Shown here: in pieces, positions 16,692-24,895 of the stretch
Numbering within the stretch: the first letter of the stretch is position 1
Layout: the number at the start of each line of letters is the position of its first letter
NCBI GenBank assembly: GCA_015063985.1
Contig: SVTC01000004.1
Span: 57,065 to 121,064 of the forward strand
Source of the DNA: Oscillospiraceae bacterium
GTDB taxonomy: Bacteria > Bacillota > Clostridia > Oscillospirales > SIG627
DNA length: 64,000 bases
Direction: 5' to 3'
Notes under the pieces: generated by a model
The model's database searches: none
What the model was told of the DNA's origin: nothing
Seen by the model: only the letters and a program-made list of their open reading frames with translations
Made by a program: the position numbers and the translations under genes

Positions 16692-18407
16692 ATGAAAATT
16701 AATATTATTGATAATGCCAATACCCTTCACGCCGATGTAATGAAGAGGGCGATACTTAAAAAGATCCCCGCCGAGTTTTGCGACGAGGGCTTGAAAATAG
16801 AGCTTTGCGTGGATGGAAGCATAGGCGTAAAGGATAGCTACGAGATAGCGGGAGAGGGGCTTGGCTGGAAGGTGTCGGGGAGCGACGTTGCGGGGCTTTA
16901 CTACGGTATCGGTAAGCTCTTGCACAGTGCAAAATGGGCTGAGGACAGCTTTGCTCCCTGCCCGCCCAAGGGTGTAAGGAGCCCTGCCTGCAGCTACAGA
17001 GTTATATATTTTTCGGTACATAATTTCAACTGGTTCCATACTGCAAAAAAGGAGGAGCTGGAGGAATATTTTGAGGAGCTTGTTTTGTGGGGCTACAACG
17101 GCATCCACTGCATAATTCCCGTTATGAACCTTGAGTCCTTTGAGGACGAGCTTCTTTTTGATTCGGTAAGAAAAAGCAGAGAGCTTTTCTTGATGGCGAA
17201 AAAGTTCGGAATGCTCACAAGCTTCGGAGTAAACCCCAATCAGGGCATAAAAAGCTCTCCCCACGAGTTTGATGCCGATCCGTCCTTTGATCCCTTGGGA
17301 TATATCAGAGGAAATGCGGGCAGAAATCTTTGCCCCGCAATTCCGGGCGCCCTGGAGCATCTCAGGCAGATCTGGATAAGGATGTACGAGCAGTATAAGG
17401 ATATAGGTCTTGATTTTATTCAGTTCTGGCCCTATGACGAGGGTGGCTGCGGATGTGAAAAGTGCCGTCCCTGGGGAGCAAAGGGATATCTCGATCTTTG
17501 CATAAAGGCAAGGGAGGAGGCACTTAAGTTCTTCCCCGACGTAAGGTTTGTTGTAGCTGCCTGGATATTTGATAAGCCCGACGATCAGGGTGAATACGCA
17601 GGGCTTTACAAGAGGCTCAAGGGCGACGTTTCCTGGGCGGATTATATAATGGTGGACGCACACGACGATTTCCCCAAGTATCCCCTTGAGAATCCCGTTA
17701 TTAAGCCCGTAATAAACTTCCCCGAGATCAGTATGTGGAAGTTATATCCCTGGGGCGGCTTCGGTGCAAATCCCATGCCCAAGCGATTCCAGAAGATATG
17801 GGACAGCTCAAAGAAGATCCTCGGCGGCGGTCAGCCCTATTCCGAGGGTATATATGAGGATATTTTAAAGATCCAGTGCGTGGGATATTACTGGGAGCCG
17901 GACAGGCATTACAGCGACATTCTCAAGGAATACGTTAATTACGAGTATTCCTCGCTGTATCAGGACGAAATACTTAAGCTTATGGAGCTTATTGAGGAGA
18001 ACCACGTTGCCGTCGGTTACGGTGGAGAGCCAAGGCTTGAGACTGCTCTGGAGGCTGAGAAGATCGCAAGGAGGATCGACAAGCTTCTTTATAAAAGAAA
18101 CAAAGAGGCTTGGCGCTGGAGGATACTTTTTATAAGGGCAGTTTTGGATGCAAAGCGCTACAGCTATTACTGCAATAACTCCATGTCGGGCGCCGAGGCG
18201 AATTCCGAGCTCAGACACTTTGCGGGGGTATACCTTAAGGATGATCCCGAAAGCCAAGAAATGTTTTTGGAGCTCAGAAGGCTTTATCACGCCGTGCCCT
18301 ACAATAAGGAAAACCAGTACACCCTTCCTCCCTATAACGGTGAGACCTGGCTTGGAAACGGCGACACCATAGAGGACGTAAGAAAAAGAAAAGCAAATAA
18401 GGCGTGA
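16692..18407 (+). CDS. Glycoside-hydrolase-like protein (GH20/GH67-type layout)
   Basis: A 571-residue cytosolic protein without a signal peptide. The first ~95 residues look like the small alpha/beta domain (GWKVSGSDVAGLYYGIGKLL) that precedes the barrel in GH20 and GH67-type enzymes. A (beta/alpha)8 barrel follows, with SYRVIYFSVHNFNW, WGYNGIHCII and FIQFWPYDEGGCGCEKC. Asp-Glu in FWPYDEGG is a candidate catalytic pair, but I cannot assign a CAZy family. The ATG follows GAGGGACAG. It is a single-gene unit with its own promoter and terminator. A role on intracellular oligosaccharides or glucuronides is plausible, not shown. Confidence 0.65.
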   Translation: MKINIIDNANTLHADVMKRAILKKIPAEFCDEGLKIELCVDGSIGVKDSYEIAGEGLGWKVSGSDVAGLYYGIGKLLHSAKWAEDSFAPCPPKGVRSPACSYRVIYFSVHNFNWFHTAKKEELEEYFEELVLWGYNGIHCIIPVMNLESFEDELLFDSVRKSRELFLMAKKFGMLTSFGVNPNQGIKSSPHEFDADPSFDPLGYIRGNAGRNLCPAIPGALEHLRQIWIRMYEQYKDIGLDFIQFWPYDEGGCGCEKCRPWGAKGYLDLCIKAREEALKFFPDVRFVVAAWIFDKPDDQGEYAGLYKRLKGDVSWADYIMVDAHDDFPKYPLENPVIKPVINFPEISMWKLYPWGGFGANPMPKRFQKIWDSSKKILGGGQPYSEGIYEDILKIQCVGYYWEPDRHYSDILKEYVNYEYSSLYQDEILKLMELIEENHVAVGYGGEPRLETALEAEKIARRIDKLLYKRNKEAWRWRILFIRAVLDAKRYSYYCNNSMSGAEANSELRHFAGVYLKDDPESQEMFLELRRLYHAVPYNKENQYTLPPYNGETWLGNGDTIEDVRKRKANKA

Positions 18408-18413
18408 AAGGCT

Positions 18414-18440
18414 CGGGAGCTTCGGCTCCCGTTCTTTTTT
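18414..18440 (+). terminator. Rho-independent terminator
   Basis: CGGGAGC-TTCG-GCTCCCG, a stable UUCG tetraloop hairpin, followed by TTCTTTTTTT. Confidence 0.92.
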
Positions 18441-18459
18441 TAAAAAAGCATTTTTATCG

Positions 18460-18487
18460 TTGACTTTTTATCTACTTGTGATATAAT
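18460..18487 (+). promoter_or_regulatory. Putative promoter of YgjV-like gene
   Basis: TTGACT is followed after 16 bases by TATAAT. Confidence 0.65.
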
Positions 18488-18524
18488 ATGCTATTGGAAA
18501 TTAAAAAACCGAGGAGCTCTTTTA

Positions 18525-19064
18525 ATGGATTGGTATGAATTTATAGCTCAGGCTGTTGGAATTTGCGGAATGGTGATGAACATTCTGTCCTATCAGCAGA
18601 GGAGTCAGAAGGGTATACTTCTAATGCAGTTTATCGGCGGCTGCTTTTTTGCCGTGAATTTCTATATGCTCGGCGCAATGACCGGCTTTTTGATGAACGT
18701 TGTGGGCATAATCAGAGCCGTTGTATATTACAACAAGGCTAAGATAAAGAGAATGGACGTTGTAAACGGTGTTTTTGTTGCCGCCTTTATTTTGTCTTAT
18801 TTTCTCACTTTTACTGTCTTTGCCAAACCCGTTTTGTGGCAGAATCTTCTTATTGAATGCCTGCCCGTGGTGGCGATGTGTGTGCTTACCTTCGGCTTTT
18901 ATGCAAAAAAGGCGTCCACAACAAGAAAGACCACCCTTATCGGATCGCCCTTGTGGCTTATATATAACCTTATAAACCGCTCTACAGGCGGCATAATTTG
19001 CGAAAGTATTTCTCTTTGCAGTGTGCTTATCGCCATTTACAGATACGACGTAAAAAAGAAATAA
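18525..19064 (+). CDS. YgjV-family inner membrane protein
   Basis: A 179-residue hydrophobic protein with about six membrane segments. The N-terminus (IAQAVGICGMVMNILSYQQR) and the repeated SYQ-type loop match the bacterial inner membrane protein YgjV family, which has no established function. It is a single gene framed by its own promoter and a bidirectional terminator. GAGGAGCTC precedes the ATG. Confidence 0.82.
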   Translation: MDWYEFIAQAVGICGMVMNILSYQQRSQKGILLMQFIGGCFFAVNFYMLGAMTGFLMNVVGIIRAVVYYNKAKIKRMDVVNGVFVAAFILSYFLTFTVFAKPVLWQNLLIECLPVVAMCVLTFGFYAKKASTTRKTTLIGSPLWLIYNLINRSTGGIICESISLCSVLIAIYRYDVKKK

Positions 19065-19068
19065 AAAG

Positions 19069-19102
19069 CGCCCCCGTACCGAAAAAGCTCGGTACGGGGG
19101 CG
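19069..19102. terminator. Bidirectional terminator
   Basis: A 14-bp perfect stem (CGCCCCCGTACCGA and complement) with a 6-base loop, between the convergent YgjV-like and EamA genes, with A/T tracts on both sides. Confidence 0.92.
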
Positions 19103-19108
19103 TAAGCT

Positions 19109-19981
19109 TTAATCAATGTTTTTATTAAGAATGAATACCGCGGAGATTATCAGCACCATTCCTATCACAAGGGGAACACTCAGCTTCTCCGAGAAGAACA
19201 CAACACTGTACACAGTTGCGGAAAGGGGCTCTATCATACCAAGGGAGCTTGCGGTTCCCACCGGGATATCCTTAAGGGAAACCGTGTATATGGAGTAGGG
19301 GATGACACAGGTGAAAAGTCCAAGCCCCAGCATCAAGGGTATGTTGCTTAGCGGATCTGCAGAGGCAAGAGAGACTATCCCTGCGGGGTCTCCGAAGAAA
19401 AAGCTTGTTACCGCCATAAAAATGAAGCTGTAAAGAGAGGTGGAAACAGGAGATATTCCCTTCATGGTGCTGATCTTTGCCACCACGTTGTAGCCTGCAT
19501 AGCACACGCCTGCCATAATACCCAGAAAAACGCCCCAGAAGCTGAATTTCATTCCGCCTATTATACCCGACACGAGGGCACAGCCCGCAAGCATCATAGC
19601 CACCGACAGAAGCTTAAGCCCCGTGAGCCTCTCGCCCAAAAAGAGCACCGAGTAGGTCATTACGAATATGGGTGCGGTGTACATAAGGATAACTGCGGTG
19701 GATACCGAGGATGCCTCGATGGCAGAATAGTAGCAAGCCGCCGCAAGAAACATAAAGGCGCCGCTGAGCATATAGACGGGGATCTGCTTTAAGGGGATCT
19801 TAAAGGTTTTTTTGTTGAATATAAAAAGCCCCAGAGATAGCATCAGCGCACTTACGCTTGCTCTTATAAACGTCATCTGCAGGGGGGCAAAGCCTTTCGG
19901 AGTCATAAGATTAAAGAATACTCCCGAGGTACCCCAAAGTATACCTGATAAAACTATTAATAAAAATGACCTTGTTTTCAT
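19109..19981 (-). CDS. EamA/DMT-family transporter
   Basis: A 290-residue, ten-helix drug/metabolite transporter with two EamA repeats (first repeat with GTSGVFFNLM, second with GVCYAGYNVVAKIS and SLGMIEPLSATVYS). The start MKTRSFLL is chosen over an upstream ATG because AGAAGG is correctly spaced. Transcription ends at the shared bidirectional terminator. It is a stand-alone gene; the substrate is unknown. Confidence 0.9.
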   Translation of the reverse strand: MKTRSFLLIVLSGILWGTSGVFFNLMTPKGFAPLQMTFIRASVSALMLSLGLFIFNKKTFKIPLKQIPVYMLSGAFMFLAAACYYSAIEASSVSTAVILMYTAPIFVMTYSVLFLGERLTGLKLLSVAMMLAGCALVSGIIGGMKFSFWGVFLGIMAGVCYAGYNVVAKISTMKGISPVSTSLYSFIFMAVTSFFFGDPAGIVSLASADPLSNIPLMLGLGLFTCVIPYSIYTVSLKDIPVGTASSLGMIEPLSATVYSVVFFSEKLSVPLVIGMVLIISAVFILNKNID

Positions 19982-20056
19982 ATTGCGCCTTCTTTTCAAA
20001 AAGTATCACGATTATATCACTTTGAGAGCCCGATGTCAAGACGCTTCTGCATAAAA

Positions 20057-20082
20057 AAGGCTATGCACTGCGGCATAGCCTT
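20057..20082 (-). terminator. Terminator after acyltransferase gene
   Basis: A 10-bp stem, AAGGCTATGC with GCATAGCCTT, followed on the minus strand by a TTTTTT tract. Confidence 0.85.
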
Positions 20083-20087
20083 AAAAA

Positions 20088-20762
20088 TCACTGTCTTTTC
20101 TTAATGACCCTTGCGGGATGTCCCACCGCGACGCTGTACGGCGGTATCGGTTTTGTGACTAAGGTCCCCGCACCGATAACAGAGCCCTCGCCGATATCGG
20201 CGCTGTACATTACTATAACTCCCATACCGAGGTAAGAATCTCTGCCTATGGTGACCTTTCTCTGATGCCCCCCTTGGGAAATTATGTTTTTTTCGGGGTC
20301 GGAGAAAATGTGGGAGTAGGGGGTTACGGTGATGTTTTGTGCCATCAGCACGTGGTCGCCTATTTCAAGCCCCAGATGACCGAAAAGGGTGGTTCCCGTG
20401 CCGATATAGCAGTGGTCGCCCACGGTGATGTAGCCCGAGTCCTTTCTTTCGGTATCCAAATACACTCTGTCGTTTATGGTCACGTTGTTTCCTATGGTGA
20501 TGCCTCCCTCGCCCCTTGCGATAAGGGTTGAGTTGTCGCAGACGGTGACGCGATCACCCAGGGAGATGAATTGGGGATTGACTATTTTAACGCCCTTGCC
20601 GATCTTCACCTTTTCGCCCATATGCTTGAGAACGCTTTTGTAATAGCGCTGTCTGAGCTCTTGGGCGTATTGGCTGTCATCGTTTAAAAAGACCGTTTTA
20701 TAAAAGCTTTCGCGGGCTTGGTCGTCCATATTGTTAAAGGCATCGGTGAAAAAATTATTCAT
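20088..20762 (-). CDS. Left-handed beta-helix acyltransferase (maltose/galactoside O-acetyltransferase type)
   Basis: A 224-residue hexapeptide-repeat transferase that moves an acetyl or other acyl group from CoA to a sugar. An N-terminal helical segment is followed by hexapeptide coils (for example ITIGNNVTINDRV and VTIGRDSYLGMGVIV). The catalytic His lies in VTPYSHIF. The C-terminus has the usual VAVGHPARVIKK. Its ATG overlaps the upstream Gfo/Idh stop by 4 bases, so the two are translated together, suggesting acylation of the sugar handled by the dehydrogenase. Confidence 0.88.
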   Translation of the reverse strand: MNNFFTDAFNNMDDQARESFYKTVFLNDDSQYAQELRQRYYKSVLKHMGEKVKIGKGVKIVNPQFISLGDRVTVCDNSTLIARGEGGITIGNNVTINDRVYLDTERKDSGYITVGDHCYIGTGTTLFGHLGLEIGDHVLMAQNITVTPYSHIFSDPEKNIISQGGHQRKVTIGRDSYLGMGVIVMYSADIGEGSVIGAGTLVTKPIPPYSVAVGHPARVIKKRQ

Positions 20763-22030
20763 TTGCTTTCCTTCTTTTTCTGCTGCTCTGCTTCGAATTG
20801 GGCTCTTACCTTGTCATATACTGCTTTTTCTATCTTGGGAGTGCCCTTGACCGAGGTGGGCAGGAGCATATCGCCCGCCACCTTGGGATCCGTGCAGGCG
20901 GTGTCGTTTCTCCATTTTTCTCTTTCGGCCTTGTCTCTGAGATCGGGAATCGTCATGGGTACGTTGCCGTTTAAAACGGAACGGTATGCAAACAGACCGG
21001 GCAGGAACATATCGCAGGCCTCGTATACGTCTATAATATCGGCATCCTCGTAGCCTTGGATCTTCCTTGTGAAGTTGTACATAGAATAGAAATCGCTGTT
21101 TCCGTGACCGAAGCTTTGGGCCACGTCGTCATGATCTCTTGCGGGCTCGTAGCTTTCAACGGGCTTCTTTGCGTATTCGCCTGAGTGATCGTCGCACTTG
21201 ACGTAGATCTTCTTTACTCCGCCGTTTCCCGTGCCCTCTCTTGCGGATTCCATTCTGCCCTTGGAGCCGTAAACGGAATACCAGATGGAGTTTTCATAAA
21301 GGCCGCCGTGGATGCTCTTGATGATACCGCCGTTTTCCAGAGTGATCATTTCTATTCCGAAGGAGCCGCCCTTACTGCCTATTCTCAGGTTTCTCTCATT
21401 CTTTGTTCCCTCGAAGCCCACTACCGATACGGGACGAAGTCCGGTTATGTGGATGATGGGGCCAATGGAGTGGGTGCAGTAGAAGGTGGAGTACATATTG
21501 TTTCTCCAGTGATCCTCCTCGCCGTAGGTGATGCCCGGCCAGATGGGTTCGCAGTTGTGAACGTACTCACACTCACCGTATTCAAATTCACCGATCTTGT
21601 TTTGGGCGTACAGCTTTTTCATTTCGTAGGGTGCGGGCATATAGCAGTAATTTTCGCCGTAGGCGTATATCATACCCGTTTCTTCTACCGCTTCTATAAG
21701 CTCAACCGCCTCCTTCAAGGTCTGAACGGGCAGCACCTCGCTGAAAACGTGCTTTCCCGCCTTCATTGCTTTTATTGCAAAGGGGGCGTGCTCGTTGGCG
21801 TAGTTTGCCAATACCACGGCGTCCATATCGTGCTTTAAAAATTCATCGTAGTCAGTGTAGTAGCTGATGTCGGATACATCGTGCTTTTTTGCATATTCCT
21901 TTTGCTTCTCCAAAAGCTCGGGAACCTTATCGCAGACCGCAACAAGCTGTGCATTCTCAGCCTTGACGCAGTAGCTTATCATACTGCTTCCTCTGCCTGC
22001 GCCTATAACGCCTATTCTGACCTTTTTCAT
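20759..22030 (-). CDS. Gfo/Idh/MocA-family oxidoreductase
   Basis: A 423-residue NAD(P)-dependent sugar dehydrogenase-like protein. It has Rossmann motif GVIGAGRGSSM, but SEVLP in place of the usual EKP, so the cofactor-binding Lys is missing at that position. The C-terminal half is long, with GHGNSDFYSMYNFTRK and a charged tail. It has a promoter with an operator-like palindrome and is divergent from an AraC gene. The missing EKP Lys suggests a divergent subfamily, perhaps isomerising or hydrolytic chemistry as in NAD-dependent glycosidases. Confidence 0.85.
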   Translation of the reverse strand: MKKVRIGVIGAGRGSSMISYCVKAENAQLVAVCDKVPELLEKQKEYAKKHDVSDISYYTDYDEFLKHDMDAVVLANYANEHAPFAIKAMKAGKHVFSEVLPVQTLKEAVELIEAVEETGMIYAYGENYCYMPAPYEMKKLYAQNKIGEFEYGECEYVHNCEPIWPGITYGEEDHWRNNMYSTFYCTHSIGPIIHITGLRPVSVVGFEGTKNERNLRIGSKGGSFGIEMITLENGGIIKSIHGGLYENSIWYSVYGSKGRMESAREGTGNGGVKKIYVKCDDHSGEYAKKPVESYEPARDHDDVAQSFGHGNSDFYSMYNFTRKIQGYEDADIIDVYEACDMFLPGLFAYRSVLNGNVPMTIPDLRDKAEREKWRNDTACTDPKVAGDMLLPTSVKGTPKIEKAVYDKVRAQFEAEQQKKKESK

Positions 22031-22064
22031 TTTTCTCTTCTCCTTTAGGAAACTTCTTGAATCT

Positions 22065-22093
22065 ATTATACAGCCGAAAAAATTCGGTGTAAA
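22065..22093 (-). promoter_or_regulatory. Promoter of Gfo/Idh-acyltransferase operon with operator in spacer
   Basis: On the minus strand TTTACA, 17 bases, then TATAAT. The spacer contains the inverted repeat CCGAA-N4-TTCGG (22074-22087), well placed for repression. Confidence 0.6.
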
Positions 22094-22119
22094 TAGAAAT
22101 ATTCAAGGTTTATAATGAA

Positions 22120-22137
22120 AATAGTAATATTGCTATT
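22120..22137. promoter_or_regulatory. 18-bp palindromic operator candidate
   Basis: AATAGTAATATTGCTATT is palindromic except for one position pair. It lies midway between the divergent Gfo/Idh and AraC genes. Confidence 0.45.
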
Positions 22138-22181
22138 GATTTTTTTGTTTTATTATGATAGACTCATTCCGAGGTGAAAGA

Positions 22182-22997
22182 ATGAGCGACAATATCTGTG
22201 TATTTCTTCCCAGATTTGAAAGGGAGGATAGCTTTAATATAATTAATCTTGTTTATGAGACCCGTTGTCCTTGCTCCTGCGAGCTTAGTTCTGTGGCGAC
22301 CTACAGAATGGCGATAGTGACCGAGGGAAAGGGAAGGCTCAGGGATAAAAACGGTAGCCGTGAGATAAAGCCCGCGGATCTTATAATGATCTCTCCCGCC
22401 GTGGATCATGCAATAGAGAATATGGGAGGCTTAAAATATATCTACATCAGCTTTCTCGGGGTCAGAGCAAACGCTCTTTGGGATGATTATCGCATAGGAA
22501 GCAGTCCCGCGGTCTATTCCGACTGCGGTGAAATGATCGGCATCTTTCAAGCCGCCTTTTCAAGACACGGGGAAAACGTGAACCTCAGCTGCGAGGCTGC
22601 GGTGCTTTACGCCTTTTCTTTGGTGGGGGACGGAATGTTCGTCGGCACCGAGTTAAAAAAGGATGACAGTGCCGCTCACAGAGTGAAGAGGTATCTGGAT
22701 GAGAATTTCACCGATTCCGAGCTTAAGCTTGAGCGTGCGGCAAAAAGTCTTAATTACCATCCCAAGTATATTTCCTCCGTCTTTAAGAGCACCTTCGGAA
22801 TGGGAGTCAACGACTATATTAAGGTCCTCCGTATGCAGTATTCCTGCACTCTTATGGAGCAGGGCATTACCTCGGTGAAAAATCTCGCAGCTCTGTGCGG
22901 ATATGAGGATCCGGTGTATTTTGCCAGGGTCTTTAAAGGGCATACGGGATCAAGCCCAAGAGATTATATGAAAGAAAAGAACGCCCGTCAGTCCTGA
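22182..22997 (+). CDS. AraC-family transcriptional regulator
   Basis: A 271-residue regulator starting MSDNICVFLPRF, with GAGGTG 5 bases before the ATG; an upstream ATG has no such site. A cupin-like domain precedes two HTH motifs (ERAAKSLNYHPKYISSVFK and KNLAALCGYEDPVYFARVFK) and the signature GSSPRDYMKE. It is divergent from the Gfo/Idh-acyltransferase operon, its likely target. The 3' end overlaps the convergent AraC gene by 10 bases. Confidence 0.92.
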   Translation: MSDNICVFLPRFEREDSFNIINLVYETRCPCSCELSSVATYRMAIVTEGKGRLRDKNGSREIKPADLIMISPAVDHAIENMGGLKYIYISFLGVRANALWDDYRIGSSPAVYSDCGEMIGIFQAAFSRHGENVNLSCEAAVLYAFSLVGDGMFVGTELKKDDSAAHRVKRYLDENFTDSELKLERAAKSLNYHPKYISSVFKSTFGMGVNDYIKVLRMQYSCTLMEQGITSVKNLAALCGYEDPVYFARVFKGHTGSSPRDYMKEKNARQS

Positions 22998-23815
22998 AGG
23001 TGCGAGCCGTACATTTTTCTGTATTTACCTGGGCTCATTCCGCTGTGAGCCTTAAAGGCTGCGTTGAAATAATACTCACCCGAAAAGCCGTATTCCTCAC
23101 TTACGGCTTTTATGCTTTTGTTGCCCAGCTTCAGCTCCTTTTCCACAGACGCCATTTTTTGGGAAAGAATAAATTTTGCGGGGGTGACGTCCAAATGCTC
23201 CTTGAAAAGCCTTGTTAATTGCTTTGTGCTCATTCGGCAGTAGCTTGCTACGTCCTCTACGCTCAGACTTTGCTTTACGTTGTCTGAAATGAATTTTTTT
23301 GCCGACTCCAGTCTTGTGTCGGTATGAGAGATCTCTGCTTCGGCGGGCGCCTCGTTGTCGGAGCAGGATCTGTAAATACAGACCAAAAGCTCACTAAGGC
23401 GGTTTTTTATAAGTAAGGATGAAAAGTATTTTTTCCTTTTTGCTTCCTCAAGAGAAAACTCCAGTGCTCTTTTCATATCCTCCGTTAGGGGGAGTAAGAC
23501 CGTTTCGTTAAAAAAGCCTTGGGCATCAAAGGAAAGGGCAAGCTTTTCCGAGCCCGGTTCGCAGTTTGTCTGCTGATGGCGTACCAATGGGGGAATGAGG
23601 AGAAAATGTCCCTCTTTTACGGAGTATTCCCTGCCTTCTATTTGGTAGCTCTGGCTCTTTTTTGTAATGATGTGTATCTCGAATTGGGTGTGATGATGGG
23701 GCTTTTTATTGGATATCTCGTTGTCCTTTTGGCGGGAAAGCTCTTTAAAATAAAGGTTCTTAACAGAAAAGGCGCTTATAGTGTCCTGCTCGCCCTGAAC
23801 GTATATGAATTTCAT
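22988..23815 (-). CDS. AraC-family transcriptional regulator
   Basis: A 275-residue regulator with a cupin sensor (HHHTQFEIHIITKK) and a C-terminal AraC domain (VEDVASYCRMSTKQLTRLFK, AVSEEYGFSGEYYFNAAFK, GMSPGKYRKMY). It is convergent with the preceding AraC gene, with a 10-base tail overlap. It is divergent from the aldolase/sialidase-like operon, which it probably regulates. Confidence 0.92.
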   Translation of the reverse strand: MKFIYVQGEQDTISAFSVKNLYFKELSRQKDNEISNKKPHHHTQFEIHIITKKSQSYQIEGREYSVKEGHFLLIPPLVRHQQTNCEPGSEKLALSFDAQGFFNETVLLPLTEDMKRALEFSLEEAKRKKYFSSLLIKNRLSELLVCIYRSCSDNEAPAEAEISHTDTRLESAKKFISDNVKQSLSVEDVASYCRMSTKQLTRLFKEHLDVTPAKFILSQKMASVEKELKLGNKSIKAVSEEYGFSGEYYFNAAFKAHSGMSPGKYRKMYGSHLQD

Positions 23816-23906
23816 ATTTCATCCCTCCCTTTTTATAGTAACATATTAAAGCCTTAAGGTCAAGATAGGATGTCCGAAAATCGTAAAAATATGTCGGCTG
23901 TAAGTA

Positions 23907-23935
23907 TTGATATTTTCCGCTGTCTTTGTTAAAAT
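23907..23935 (+). promoter_or_regulatory. Putative promoter of aldolase operon
   Basis: TTGATA is followed after 17 bases by TAAAAT. Confidence 0.55.
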
Positions 23936-23952
23936 TAAACCGAGGTGATTTT

Positions 23953-24882
23953 ATGGAAATAATGACAACTATGATTACCCCTTATTTAAAGGATTATAAG
24001 ATCGATATCGACACCGCTCTGAAATACGTGGATTGGTATTTTGAGGGCGGGATAGACGGCATCTTCAGTGTTTGTCAGTCAAGCGAGATCTTTTTTCTCA
24101 GCCTTGAGGAGAGGGTGGAGCTGAACAGAGCCGTTTACCGCAGAGCGAAGGAGCTGGAAAAAACAAAGGGAAGACCCTTTACCGTGGTAAGCAGCGGACA
24201 CGTGTCCTATTCTCTTGCCGATCAGGCAAGGGAGCTTACGGCAATATGGGAAAGCGGCACCGACTGTATTATTCTCATTACCAACAGACTCGATCCGGAT
24301 AATCTGGGAGACGAGGCGTTTATCTCCAATCTGAAAAGGCTTATGTCCATGCTTCCCGCCGAGGTAAGGCTGGGGCTTTACGAATGTCCTTATCCCTATA
24401 AGCGCCTTGTCAGCGAAAGGATACTTGGTTTTTGTGCATCCACGGGAAGATTTGATTATATGAAGGACACCTGCTGTGACGCCGATATGATAGCAAGGCG
24501 CACAGAGCTTTTAAAGGGAAGCGGCTTCAAGCTTTTAAACGCCAATTGCCAGACTCTTCTGGAGTCTGTTTTAAGAGGCGCAGGGGGATATTGCGGAATA
24601 ATGTGTAACTACCATCCCAAGCTTTATTCCTGGCTTTCGAAAAACTATATTTCCGAGCCCGAAAAGGCAAGGCTCGTTCAGGCACTTATCGGTACGCTTG
24701 GCTTTACGGAGGTGGGGCTGGCATATCCTCTCAGCGCAAAATACCATATGAACCTTTGCGGCATCCCCACGGAGGTGATTGCCCGCAACCGCAAAAGCAC
24801 CGAGCTTACCGCTTACGGCAAAAGCTGTATGGAGCAGATGAAGCTTTGCACCGACAGTATGCAAAAATATCTGGGCATCTGA
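23953..24882 (+). CDS. DapA/NanA-family lyase (class I aldolase)
   Basis: A 309-residue member of the dihydrodipicolinate synthase/N-acetylneuraminate lyase superfamily, which cleaves or forms 2-keto acids through a lysine Schiff base. The likely Schiff-base Lys is in FDYMKDTC and the catalytic Tyr in GLYECPYPYKR. The start MEIMTTMITPYL follows GAGGTG. The family's GTTGE motif is replaced by SVCQSSEIFFLS, so it is not a canonical DapA. It shares an operon with a sialidase-like protein, which recalls sialic-acid catabolism, but the other nan genes are absent. Confidence 0.82.
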   Translation: MEIMTTMITPYLKDYKIDIDTALKYVDWYFEGGIDGIFSVCQSSEIFFLSLEERVELNRAVYRRAKELEKTKGRPFTVVSSGHVSYSLADQARELTAIWESGTDCIILITNRLDPDNLGDEAFISNLKRLMSMLPAEVRLGLYECPYPYKRLVSERILGFCASTGRFDYMKDTCCDADMIARRTELLKGSGFKLLNANCQTLLESVLRGAGGYCGIMCNYHPKLYSWLSKNYISEPEKARLVQALIGTLGFTEVGLAYPLSAKYHMNLCGIPTEVIARNRKSTELTAYGKSCMEQMKLCTDSMQKYLGI

Positions 24883-24895
24883 AAGGAGAAATACT

